DNA of 10,033 nt from Planctomycetaceae bacterium (GTDB lineage Bacteria > Planctomycetota > Planctomycetia > Pirellulales > Pirellulaceae). The notes under the pieces are model-generated. The model had not been told where the DNA came from, ran no database searches, and worked only from the letters and a program-made list of their open reading frames with translations. Position 1 is the stretch's first letter, and the number at the start of each line of letters is the position of its first letter. Where the stretch lies: assembly GCA_003501565.1 (NCBI GenBank), contig DNPC01000275.1:1-10033 (forward strand). Direction: 5' to 3'. A program made the position numbers and the translations under genes. Below, one piece after another: positions 1 to 9,954 of this stretch.

Positions 1-164
1 AAACAATCTGTGTGAATCATACAACTCAAGTGTCGGCCGTTCATGTCCCCCTGCCAAAAACTTTGATTGCTATTCACCACTGATCCGAGAAAGTTGATAT
101 GGTTTACCCTGATCATAAACTTGGCTAACTCGCAGCGTTTACTCCGCTGGTAACTCGGGGAACT

Positions 165-180
165 CTGTAGATGTCTACAG
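165..180. repeat. Perfect 7-bp inverted repeat at the SDR stop codon
   Basis: CTGTAGA (165-171) and TCTACAG (174-180) are exact reverse complements separated by two bases, and the right arm contains the SDR stop codon (TAG, 177-175). As RNA it would form a 6-bp stem with a 4-nt loop. No T-run follows in the direction of SDR transcription, so it is not a convincing terminator. A protein-binding dyad is equally possible. The remaining 1-164 stretch holds nothing that I can name. Confidence 0.35.
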
Positions 181-1101
181 AAAATTATGAATTACGATAT
201 CGACATTGTCTTGTGCAGATTCGCTACCGATAATTTCTGGCCAGTGTTCTAGCTGGTCTGCCAACTCTCCGGTCAGTCCTTTCTTGCTGCCCCACCAAAC
301 ACCGGACTTGAAATCGTCGTCGTTCAGTAACACGTCGACGTAACGTTTGGCACCGACATCAACAGAATGAGCTCTACCAAGCTGCTGCAGAACCCACATG
401 GCAGTATTCATGGTCCATCGTTGATGCCAAGGTAACGTCGCTGTCCCGGAGGTACCACGTGCCATTCCAGGATCGACTGTAACAAACCTGATGTCGGAGT
501 GTTTCCGCGCCATTTTCATCGTCCACAACGCCCCCATTAGCTTTACAGACCCATAGATGTCTGTATACGTCTTCTTGTTAACGAATTTGCCGCCATTTGC
601 TACAGAGGTCCATTCTTCAATTGAACCACTCGCGATAGACGGTTTCGCGGCCCCAACCTCTGAGGCTCCCCTCGCAGCAAAACTTGCAACGTACATTACC
701 GATCCGCCCTTGGACAACTTGCCGTTCTTCATAAGGAGATCGGTGAGGTGAACGTGTCCGAGCACATTGATCGCAAAGATAAACATGACGCCAGATTCTG
801 TGAGCTTGGTTGGGTCCCTTCCACCAGCACCACCAGCATTGAGTATGATTCCGTCGACTTCGGTGTTGAGGTCGTCTGCAGCTCTGCGGCAGGATTCTAA
901 ATCACCGACATCTACAATCAAGATTTCGAAGATCTTCTTCCCGGTTAAGTCCTCCAATTGACGACGAGCCTCTTGAGCCCGCGCTTTGTTGCGACAGGCC
1001 AAGAAAATTTGGGAAATACCCTTCTGCAGGGCAAACTGTCGCGCTGCCTCGAATCCAAGTCCGGAATTAGCGCCTGTAATGAGAATTGAAGAGTGATTCA
1101 T
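175..1101 (-). CDS. Short-chain dehydrogenase/reductase (SDR), 308 aa
   Basis: NAD(P)-dependent oxidoreductase of the SDR superfamily, soluble and cytosolic, with a Rossmann fold. Numbered from the ATG at 1101, the sequence shows the cofactor motif TGANSGLG (residues 9-16), NAG (88-90), Asn112 in INVLGH, catalytic Ser140 in YVAS, the active-site YGSVK pair (Tyr183 and Lys187) and DPG (210-212). The full Asn-Ser-Tyr-Lys tetrad is therefore present. The roughly 40-residue insertion between Ser and Tyr, and the length, resemble the retinol-dehydrogenase/protochlorophyllide-reductase-like group rather than 250-aa classical SDRs. The substrate cannot be told. A TTG four codons upstream (1113) could also open the frame, but ATG is preferred; no clear Shine-Dalgarno precedes either. 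The gene stands 322 nt downstream of the HAAS membrane protein gene on the same strand and is probably transcribed separately. The family call is sure; the function is open. Confidence 0.93.
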   Translation of the reverse strand: MNHSSILITGANSGLGFEAARQFALQKGISQIFLACRNKARAQEARRQLEDLTGKKIFEILIVDVGDLESCRRAADDLNTEVDGIILNAGGAGGRDPTKLTESGVMFIFAINVLGHVHLTDLLMKNGKLSKGGSVMYVASFAARGASEVGAAKPSIASGSIEEWTSVANGGKFVNKKTYTDIYGSVKLMGALWTMKMARKHSDIRFVTVDPGMARGTSGTATLPWHQRWTMNTAMWVLQQLGRAHSVDVGAKRYVDVLLNDDDFKSGVWWGSKKGLTGELADQLEHWPEIIGSESAQDNVDIVIHNFL

Positions 1102-1422
1102 GCCAATCAGCAATAGATAGTTAGTAAGAGACAGGAGCCGACATTAGCTTTACGTTGTTTCCCGTCGAGCAAAGACCAGGCTTCAAAATCGGCTACGAGA
1201 CAGCGGTCGTCACCACCTCCCAGCAAAACCACGAGCAGTTATTCCCCAAGAAGTGCCCCGCTTCGGTCAATTGGCCTGAAAAGCACCCAACGTCTATGAG
1301 TTCGGCGAATTGGAAAGCCGACTGAGATTTCAGAACACTTCGTTGCTCTCTCATGTTCATCGAGGGCGGAGCCTGACGAGCGATTCGCAGCTTTGGATGA
1401 CGACAATTCGAGCAATACGCTG
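1102..1422. other. Intergenic gap with no recognisable gene
   Basis: This 321-nt stretch lies between the HAAS membrane protein gene and the SDR gene, both on the minus strand. An open frame of 101 codons (1498-1193, minus) covers part of it, but that frame overlaps the 3' end of the HAAS gene, is rich in unrelated Cys/Arg/Trp residues and has no ribosome binding site or family resemblance. The SDR promoter should lie here, but I could not find a -35/-10 pair good enough to mark. No clear terminator follows the HAAS gene. Confidence 0.5.
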
Positions 1423-2343
1423 CTAATCTAGCACCCACATGGGCCTGCCATCGCTCGAATACCCTAAAGCGAAATGTTGGCATAGCCAGCGGTTCCACAT
1501 CAGTGAATATTCACCGTCATTAACCACGTAGCGAAATCCGGGGAACTCATCGGTTTGAAGTTCTTGATCCGTTGGATATTCGCCGTCTTCAACCTTGATA
1601 GCCTCTAGCCGGTTTCGAGCATCCTCCAACCGCAGAGCATGGTATTGTTCTTCCAAGACAAACGGCAATTCTATTGCCGCGACCACCATCGCAGTAAGGA
1701 CGACTGAGGCGATACGCTGGCGACGGCGTTGGACCATTGCCAACAGAAAGGTCGTTTGAGCCGAAAAAATCGTGAGCAGCATGTAGCGTTGGACATCTAA
1801 AGAAATGGAAAGCTCTGGAGTTGCTAGGCTGATATCTTGCGTACTGGACTGACCAAGTGTTAACACCATTGCTCCCAAGAATAGTGCGACGACGGTCGGA
1901 ATTGCACTAAACATCCAATTCCGTCGCCAGATTACGTCGGGCCAGATAAGCAAGAATACTGGTAAGGATACGGACGTTATTCCCAAGAGAAGTTTCCAGG
2001 AGGTTCCATAGTTCCAGGCTCGCAAGTGCCAGGACATCCAAAACGCGAATAGCACAAACACGATCCCACCGATTCGTCGTAGCCATCGAATCTGAGTGTT
2101 CGATTGCGGCGCTATTACGGCGCGCATCTGCTTTGCGAGCTCTTCTGGCGGGCCCATCTCTTTCAGCGCAGCGAAAACGGCTTGCTCCTCATCGAGGCCG
2201 CGATGCACGTGACTCTTCACGTGAGCCCGAAGATCCTCACGCACTTCTTCAATGATCAACCGCGACGACTCCGGCGTCATGTTTAGACTCTGTTCCAGCG
2301 AGTCTAGATAACCCAAAACACTCTCTGAAATCAACTTAGTCAT
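1423..2343 (-). CDS. HAAS-domain membrane protein with five predicted helices and a C-terminal extracytoplasmic domain, 306 aa
   Basis: Residues 1-80 are a charged helical domain (SLEQSLNMTPESSR, EEVREDLRAHV, LDEEQAVFAALKEMGPPEELA). This is the pattern of the HAAS/permease-prefix domain that is usually encoded next to PadR regulators and is thought to act in their signalling. Five hydrophobic segments follow, at about 91-105, 117-136, 143-164, 186-204 and 211-230, so the N-terminus should be cytosolic and the last 75 residues outside. That tail (RLEAIKVEDGEYPTD, then GFRYVVNDGEYSLMW) resembles the C-terminal part of type II secretion pseudopilins. Its ATG lies inside the end of padR: the two share the 8 nt ATGACTAA, a strong sign of translational coupling and a common operon. 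The target and exact role are unknown. The HAAS call rests on pattern and context and is not certain. Confidence 0.85.
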   Translation of the reverse strand: MTKLISESVLGYLDSLEQSLNMTPESSRLIIEEVREDLRAHVKSHVHRGLDEEQAVFAALKEMGPPEELAKQMRAVIAPQSNTQIRWLRRIGGIVFVLFAFWMSWHLRAWNYGTSWKLLLGITSVSLPVFLLIWPDVIWRRNWMFSAIPTVVALFLGAMVLTLGQSSTQDISLATPELSISLDVQRYMLLTIFSAQTTFLLAMVQRRRQRIASVVLTAMVVAAIELPFVLEEQYHALRLEDARNRLEAIKVEDGEYPTDQELQTDEFPGFRYVVNDGEYSLMWNRWLCQHFALGYSSDGRPMWVLD

Positions 2344-2683
2344 CGATGTAGTCTCCTAGAATTGAACTCACCGAACTGGTGAATTGCTGCCATTGCTGAC
2401 AACGCTGTTGATGGACTCGTTTTCCTTCCGCGGTGATGTTGTACATCTTTCGTTTCTTTCCTTTGGTCGGGAGATGCCATTTGGCTTTGATCCACCCCTC
2501 ACGCTCTAGGCGATAGAGCAGAGGGTACAGCGTGCCCTGCTTGAAACGAAACTGACCATCACCATAGTCGCTCATCGAAACGAGTATGTCATATCCATGC
2601 ATCGAACGTTTCCTGAGCAATGTCAGAACCACCAAATCGGCACAGCTGCGCACAAGGTCGGACGAAAATGAAGATTGAGCCAT
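2336..2683 (-). CDS. PadR-family transcriptional regulator, 115 aa
   Basis: Small winged-helix DNA-binding protein, expected to work as a dimer and repress its own operon. From the ATG at 2683 it shows the PadR hallmarks: LVVLTLLRKRSMHGYDI (17-33), the recognition-helix stretch GTLYPLLYRLEREGWI (50-65) and the wing KRKMYNITAEGKRV (77-90), followed by a short C-terminal dimerisation helix. The 115-aa length is normal for the short PadR subfamily. The frame stays open upstream to a TTG at 2890, which would add 69 residues with no PadR likeness, so the internal ATG is preferred. No good Shine-Dalgarno is visible before it. It overlaps the HAAS protein gene by 8 nt, a standard PadR-plus-membrane-partner arrangement. 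A promoter with a palindromic operator lies about 265 nt upstream. Confidence 0.93.
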   Translation of the reverse strand: MAQSSFSSDLVRSCADLVVLTLLRKRSMHGYDILVSMSDYGDGQFRFKQGTLYPLLYRLEREGWIKAKWHLPTKGKKRKMYNITAEGKRVHQQRCQQWQQFTSSVSSILGDYIDD

Positions 2684-2946
2684 TGTTGATTGCAATCCAG
2701 GTGAACAGTGGCGTCTTGTCAATTCAATCTGCTTAGTCGCCCCAATCGACTGTCGCAATCGGTAAAGCTTTAACGCGAGACTCAATCGCTTCAGCAAGGG
2801 GAACTTCGCAAGAGGTTTCGGTTCGGCGTTAAACACCTGACTTGGGGACAGACAGACGAATCCCGTACGCGCGAACCACGCGATGACCAAGCAGAAGTGC
2901 GTGATTGCATCCCCAGCGCACTGACCGACAGATTACCTTGCCTTAG
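2684..2946 (-). other. Long untranslated leader upstream of padR
   Basis: If transcription starts just downstream of the TAGTAT box at 2952-2947, the mRNA carries about 255 nt before the padR ATG. The stretch is open in the padR frame but encodes no recognisable domain. A second, poorer start signal lies close to the gene: TTGACA (2722-2717), 17 nt, then TGGATT (2699-2694), which would give an almost leaderless mRNA. I see no known riboswitch motif here. Confidence 0.4.
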
Positions 2947-2976
2947 ATACTATGTCACGCATAGTATAAATGTCAA
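2947..2976 (-). promoter_or_regulatory. Sigma70-type promoter with overlapping palindromic operator upstream of padR
   Basis: Reading the minus strand, TTGACA (2976-2971) is a perfect -35 hexamer, followed after 18 nt by TAGTAT (2952-2947) as the -10. A perfect inverted repeat, ATACTATG (2947-2954) and CATAGTAT (2960-2967) with five bases between the arms, covers the -10 and half of the spacer. A repressor bound there would block RNA polymerase. A dyad in the first promoter upstream of a padR gene points to PadR autorepression, the usual mode of the family. That the encoded PadR binds it is inference. Confidence 0.65.
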
Positions 2977-2989
2977 CAGTGATAGTCGG

Positions 2990-3022
2990 AAAAGGAGCAT
3001 TCTCCTATTCAGCAATGCTGAA
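2990..3022 (-). terminator. Weak tandem hairpins ending in four Ts
   Basis: On the minus strand, TTCAGC/GCTGAA (3022-3008, 3-nt loop) is followed by AGGAG/CTCCT (3006-2993, 4-nt loop) and then TTTT running to 2990. This lies 158 nt past the cupin stop codon and just before the padR promoter, a sensible place to end the cupin transcript. The stems are short, so this is only a candidate. Confidence 0.35.
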
Positions 3023-3135
3023 CCACATCATCGCTTGAAGATTCTTCCGCATGCCAACTCAATTCGGATAAGTGACTTTTTCTTTGAGCGGCTTTGGACG
3101 TTGAATAGATCGCATTGGGTGAATCGCGCTGAGCT

Positions 3136-3168
3136 ACAGCAATTCGGTTGTGGGTGTCCAATTGCTGT
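3136..3168 (-). terminator. Stable hairpin just after the cupin stop codon
   Basis: ACAGCAATT (3136-3144) and AATTGCTGT (3160-3168) form a perfect 9-bp stem, with a possible GG/CC extension in the 15-nt loop. It begins 11 nt after the cupin stop codon (3182-3180). No T-run follows on the minus strand; on the plus strand three Ts follow. It may be a weak terminator or a 3'-end stabilising hairpin for the cupin mRNA. Confidence 0.4.
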
Positions 3169-3179
3169 TTCAATATACG

Positions 3180-3512
3180 TTAGCTGTCTCGATAAAAGAC
3201 CGCCAGCCAGACAGTTGGCTCATTCGGCGATGTCGATTCAACTCGGTGTTTGCGATGTGCTTGAATATTTACGAAATCCCCGGGCTTCATGTGGATGGGC
3301 TTTTCGCAGTCATCGAAAAGCAACTTGGCTTCGCCTTTGAGGACTACTACGAATTCATGTTCGTCTTGGTCGTACCAAAAGTCCGCAGGGCTACTCTGTC
3401 CTGTGGACACAATTCGTTCAATGCGAATTGACTCCGTTTCGGCAAGAACGTCAACGAGTTCTTCAGGCAGCGAAGTTGGAAGATCAGTAAAAAGGTTTCC
3501 GGGTTCACTCAC
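3180..3512 (-). CDS. Small single-domain cupin protein, 110 aa
   Basis: A stand-alone cupin beta-barrel. The first cupin motif reads WYDQDEHEFVVVLKGEAKL (residues 46-64), followed by the second motif, PGDFVNIQAHRKHRV (77-91), whose histidines normally bind metal; the end PTVWLAVFYR is typical of this 105-115-aa subfamily. In the first motif the usual HxH pair is replaced by acidic and Gln residues around WYDQD, a variation that I recall as common in this subfamily, so metal binding may differ from classical cupins. The reaction and ligand are unknown. The start is GTG at 3512-3510: GGAG (3524-3521) lies 8 nt before it and no in-frame ATG exists nearby. The upstream ATG at 3526 is out of frame and closes after five codons. 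The gene is divergent from the beta-propeller gene at 3736. Confidence 0.9.
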   Translation of the reverse strand: MSEPGNLFTDLPTSLPEELVDVLAETESIRIERIVSTGQSSPADFWYDQDEHEFVVVLKGEAKLLFDDCEKPIHMKPGDFVNIQAHRKHRVESTSPNEPTVWLAVFYRDS

Positions 3513-3679
3513 TCCACCAACTCCATGATAATTTCTTCGTACTTAATGTTGCGCTCTGACACTGGTGACCACGCACGACGGTTTCCTAATAGCCGCCCGT
3601 TTGTCCTGCACTACAATTACGTGACTGAGCCGCGTACCTTTCGTGGTTCGTGCAACCGAGATTTCCTGCCGCCTGGCAC

Positions 3680-3700
3680 CGACGCATGCATCTTGCGTCG
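3680..3700. repeat. 7-bp inverted repeat in the cupin/propeller divergent region
   Basis: CGACGCA (3680-3686) and TGCGTCG (3694-3700) are exact reverse complements with seven bases between them, 36 nt before the beta-propeller start codon. This could be a leader hairpin or an operator in the 223-nt region that must hold promoters for both divergent genes. I found no convincing -35/-10 pair there. Confidence 0.3.
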
Positions 3701-3735
3701 ACGAAAACGCTGAGCATCCTTGAAAGGACATAATC

Positions 3736-5064
3736 ATGACACTTCTTTGCCTGCTAGTCACCCTGCTGCCACCGATATCTGGTGATGCCAATTGGCCGGC
3801 GTTTCTAGGGTCTGGCGCGAGTCAACCTGACGTGGCAGATTTGCCTCTAAAGTGGTCGCCAAAGAAGGGTGTTGAGTGGATCGCCGAAATTGAAGGTCAC
3901 GGTCAGTCAAGTCCGGTGCTCTGGGGCGACAAGGTGTTTGTGACCAGCGTCTCTGGCAAAGAGAAAGAGCAGTACCACTTGTCTTGCATCAACGCCCAGT
4001 CGGGTGAGCCACAATGGTCTGCGTCAGTAACAAATAGCGATCCGGCTGCGAACAGCTACTATGTCAGCCGTGCGGCTCCCACGCCCATCGTCGATGCAAA
4101 TCGTGTGATCGCGTTCTTCGAAAGTGGTGATTGTGTTTGCTTCGCGCACGACGGCGAAAAACGCTGGCAACGCAACATCGCCACCGAAGTTGGGAAAGTC
4201 TCTGCAGAATTTGGACTGGGTGCATCCCCATGTCAAACCGCCGAAACCATGTTTGTTTTGATCGAGCACGATGAACCAGGCAGCTTGATCGCCATCAACA
4301 AACAGACTGGAAACACGCTTTGGAAAGTCGATCGACCAGCGGGACGTAGCTGGAGCTCGCCTGCGATAGTCGCAGTCGCCGGGGCACCACACGTTGTGGT
4401 CAGTTCGAGCGGAAGTGTGCTCGGTTTCTCGCCCAAGACAGGTAAACAACTTTGGCAGCTCGATGAGATCGGTGGGAACACGGGCTGTACACCGATCGAC
4501 TGCGGTGACGGCCGGTTCCTTGTGGGCGCATCGCCGGGCCGCAACGGCGAAAATGCCGGATCAGCCGCTCAGTCAAATTGCCTTGTGCAAATCTCCAGTG
4601 GTAACGATGGTTTTGAAGCAACGAAAGTCTGGGTTGCTGAACGAGCGTTTCCCTCTTGGGCTTCGCCGATCATACACGAGGGATTTGCTTACTGGGTGAA
4701 TCGCTCCGGTGTTGTCTTCTGTTTCGATGTCACTACCGGCCAGAGCGTGTACCAGCAGCGGCTCAAACAATCCTGTTGGGCCACCCCCTTCGGAATCGGC
4801 GACCGGATCTACTTCTTTGGCAAAGACGGACTGACTACGGTGATTGCGGCTGGAGCGGAATTCAAGGTGCTAAGCGAGAATACGACCTGGGGCAAAGACG
4901 ACTTGCCAGCTGAAGCGCCACTCGGCGAAGAAGCGACCGAAGAACGTCGGAGAGCCAGTGCTATGTTCAGCAAACCAACACTCTATGGATACGCCGTTTC
5001 CGCCGACGCCTTTTACGTTCGCGTCGGCAACGCGTTAATCTGCTGCCGTGAAGGCACAGAGTAG
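3736..5064 (+). CDS. Exported PQQ-like beta-propeller repeat protein, 442 aa
   Basis: A beta-propeller built of PQQ/BamB-type blades. The blade signature, a turn with TG/SG or DG followed by W or Y, recurs: INAQSGEPQW (85-94), FAHDGEKRW (136-144), INKQTGNTLW (187-196), FSPKTGKQLW (231-240) and FDVTTGQSVY (330-339). The N-terminus (MTLLCLLVTLLPPISG) is a short hydrophobic export signal without basic residues, probably cleaved near residue 16-18; the mature start DANWPAFLG is common in planctomycete members. No quinoprotein dehydrogenase catalytic domain is present, so PQQ binding is not implied. Such proteins usually bind partners or act as scaffolds in the periplasm. AAGGA (3724-3728) sits 7 nt before the ATG. 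The gene stands alone: the next gene starts 629 nt away behind its own control region. The fold is sure; the function is not. Confidence 0.92.
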   Translation: MTLLCLLVTLLPPISGDANWPAFLGSGASQPDVADLPLKWSPKKGVEWIAEIEGHGQSSPVLWGDKVFVTSVSGKEKEQYHLSCINAQSGEPQWSASVTNSDPAANSYYVSRAAPTPIVDANRVIAFFESGDCVCFAHDGEKRWQRNIATEVGKVSAEFGLGASPCQTAETMFVLIEHDEPGSLIAINKQTGNTLWKVDRPAGRSWSSPAIVAVAGAPHVVVSSSGSVLGFSPKTGKQLWQLDEIGGNTGCTPIDCGDGRFLVGASPGRNGENAGSAAQSNCLVQISSGNDGFEATKVWVAERAFPSWASPIIHEGFAYWVNRSGVVFCFDVTTGQSVYQQRLKQSCWATPFGIGDRIYFFGKDGLTTVIAAGAEFKVLSENTTWGKDDLPAEAPLGEEATEERRRASAMFSKPTLYGYAVSADAFYVRVGNALICCREGTE

Positions 5065-5191
5065 TTTGCGCAACGAGTAAAAAAAACTAATTCGCAGCGT
5101 TTGTACTTTGCGTCGTTTCACAAGTCTTTTCATACGGTCTACCTTACAGATTGACGCAGATCGACACTGTTGAAAAGTTGTAGATTGGTGA

Positions 5192-5220
5192 TTGAAATCT
5201 TGAGAGTAATCCTCTATGTT
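5192..5220 (+). promoter_or_regulatory. Candidate promoter of the nrdAB riboswitch transcript
   Basis: TTGAAA (5192-5197), 17 nt, then TATGTT (5215-5220) would start RNA at about 5227, right at the first base of the riboswitch P1 stem. An overlapping alternative is TTGAAA (5170-5175), 17 nt, TGAAAT (5193-5198). Both have a 5/6 match at -35 and 4/6 at -10. The position relative to the aptamer supports the assignment, but no start site is proven. I saw no NrdR-box pair in this region. Confidence 0.45.
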
Positions 5221-5227
5221 GCTAGCG

Positions 5228-5468
5228 TTCGTGGTGACGAGCCTTGGGGTCTCCATAGCTCGTGAATAGGGAACTCCGGTGAGTCTTCAGTTTCTTACTG
5301 AGGCAATTCCGGGACGGTCCGGCCGCTGTGAACCGCTGCAACGTTGCCGTTGCAATCGACGCTTCTTCTAATCGAAGGCCATTGTCTGCGCGTGCACTTC
5401 ATCAGAGTGCTCGCCAGATGAGAAGGCAGCAAGCGATCGATGCGGTGAGTCAGAAGACCTGCCACGGG
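5228..5468 (+). promoter_or_regulatory. Cobalamin (B12) riboswitch aptamer upstream of nrdAB
   Basis: All the conserved blocks of the cobalamin riboswitch class (Rfam RF00174) occur in order. They are: a closing stem ttCGTGG (5228-5234)/CCACGgg (5462-5468); the stem ACGAGC/GCTCGT (5237-5242/5258-5263); AATAGGGAA (5265-5273); CCGGTGAG (5276-5283); AATTCCGGGACGG (5305-5317); GGCCGCTGTGA (5321-5331); GGCCATTG (5377-5384); AGAAGGC (5421-5427); and the B12 box GGTGAGTCAGAAGACCTGCC (5444-5463). Variable hairpins are well formed: TGCAACG/CGTTGCA (5337-5343/5348-5354) and GCACT/AGTGC (5394-5398/5406-5410). The aptamer binds a cobalamin in nascent mRNA and normally turns the gene off. The nearest downstream gene on this strand is nrdA, starting 225 nt after the aptamer. 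Which cobalamin form it prefers cannot be read off. Confidence 0.94.
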
Positions 5469-5693
5469 ACAGACGATTGAGTGCCCTCTTGGATTGGGGC
5501 GATCGTTGCAAGCGACAATGGATGTCCAAGATGACGTCTGTGTTGCTTGGATTACCCACCTTTCTTTGTACGGTCCAGCGCAACGGCCTCGATATGCACG
5601 CATCGATGTATGCGCGTGTTCCAGGCCATCAACCGTGCACGAATCGACGTCACCGACAACACGGAAACAGGCGTCAAGAAAAGGAGTTTTTGC
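5469..5693 (+). promoter_or_regulatory. Riboswitch expression platform / nrdA leader
   Basis: This is the 225-nt stretch between the aptamer and the nrdA ATG. Two stems compete for one strand: TCTTGGA (5487-5493) and CTTGGA (5546-5551) can each pair with TCCAAG(A) (5525-5531). A further hairpin is CACGCAT/ATGCGCGTG (5597-5603/5610-5618, one bulge), flanked by GGCC/GGCC (5585-5588/5624-5627). CCTTTCTT (5559-5566) can pair, with one bulged A, with the purine tract at 5676-5684 that overlaps the Shine-Dalgarno AAGGAG (5681-5686). No stem is followed by a convincing T-run, so control at translation initiation seems likelier than an intrinsic terminator. The roles of these stems are inference. Confidence 0.5.
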
Positions 5694-8534
<2,841 letters not shown>

Positions 8535-8593
8535 GCATCCGGTTCTACGTCAATTCGCACCGAAGCCAGCAAACAGCGCCGAACTGCCCTTTC

Positions 8594-8620
8594 ACAGCGG
8601 GATCGCATCGGTCTCGCTGT
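8594..8620 (+). other. Intercistronic hairpin between nrdA and nrdB
   Basis: ACAGCGGGATC (8594-8604) and GGTCTCGCTGT (8610-8620) pair over 11 consecutive positions as RNA (two G-U wobbles) around the 5-nt loop gcatc. The sequence after it is pyrimidine-rich but has no continuous T-run, so full termination is unlikely. It starts 60 nt after the nrdA stop and ends 69 nt before the nrdB start. A role in mRNA processing, partial attenuation or subunit ratio is inference. Confidence 0.45.
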
Positions 8621-8689
8621 TCGATCTTCTGTTTGGCGATCAAATCTAGACGACTACTACCATTCCAACCGTCCCAAGGATGAAGAATC

Positions 8690-9742
<1,053 letters not shown>

Positions 9743-9812
9743 TTTTCGAACGCAACGCCACGTGTCCTCCGTTTGAAAGTCAGGGTTAGCTTCGTAAGTC
9801 TCAACGATAGGT

Positions 9813-9837
9813 CGCATACGCTAGAATAGCGTAGGCG
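9813..9837. repeat. Strong palindrome with a -10-like core between nrdB and the next gene
   Basis: TACGCTA (9817-9823) and TAGCGTA (9827-9833) are perfect arms around GAA, extended by CGC (9813-9815)/GCG (9835-9837) after one mismatch. The centre reads TAGAAT (9822-9827), a 5/6 match to a -10 box on the plus strand, but no good -35 lies 16-18 nt upstream. No T-run follows, so a terminator for nrdB is possible but unproven; an operator for the gene at 9955 is the other reading. The rest of the 212-nt gap shows nothing clear. Confidence 0.4.
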
Positions 9838-9954
9838 CCTCGCTCATTTCGGGCGGGGCTGGCCCGTCATCCTCTGGCCATCGCTCCACAATCGCGATCA
9901 CCCTAAATCGTCGGGATTTCTGGGGCGGGGGCATGAATCTCAGGACACACTGCC

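Noticed and set aside
1193..1498. 101-codon open frame on the minus strand after the HAAS gene
   Set aside because: It overlaps the 3' end of the HAAS gene by 76 nt, has no ribosome site and no recognisable motif.
2684..2890. 69-residue N-terminal extension of PadR from a TTG start
   Set aside because: PadR proteins of this subfamily start near the helix before LxxL...HGYDI; the extra stretch has no likeness to any domain and begins with a rare start codon.
2897..3340. 147-codon open frame on the plus strand
   Set aside because: It runs across the padR promoter, two hairpins and the antisense of the cupin gene, has a composition unlike a folded protein, and lacks a ribosome site.
3543..3791. 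82-codon minus-strand frame in the cupin/propeller gap
   Set aside because: It extends into the start of the well-supported propeller gene, is antisense to its signal peptide, and shows no motif.
5065..5227. NrdR-box pair upstream of nrdAB
   Set aside because: I searched by eye for two spaced ACA-CWATATATW-GTGT-like sites and saw none; control seems to rest on the riboswitch.
5469..5693. Intrinsic terminator in the riboswitch expression platform
   Set aside because: Several hairpins are present, but none is followed by a run of Ts; the TTTTT at 5687-5691 comes directly after the Shine-Dalgarno and follows only a 4-bp A/T stem.
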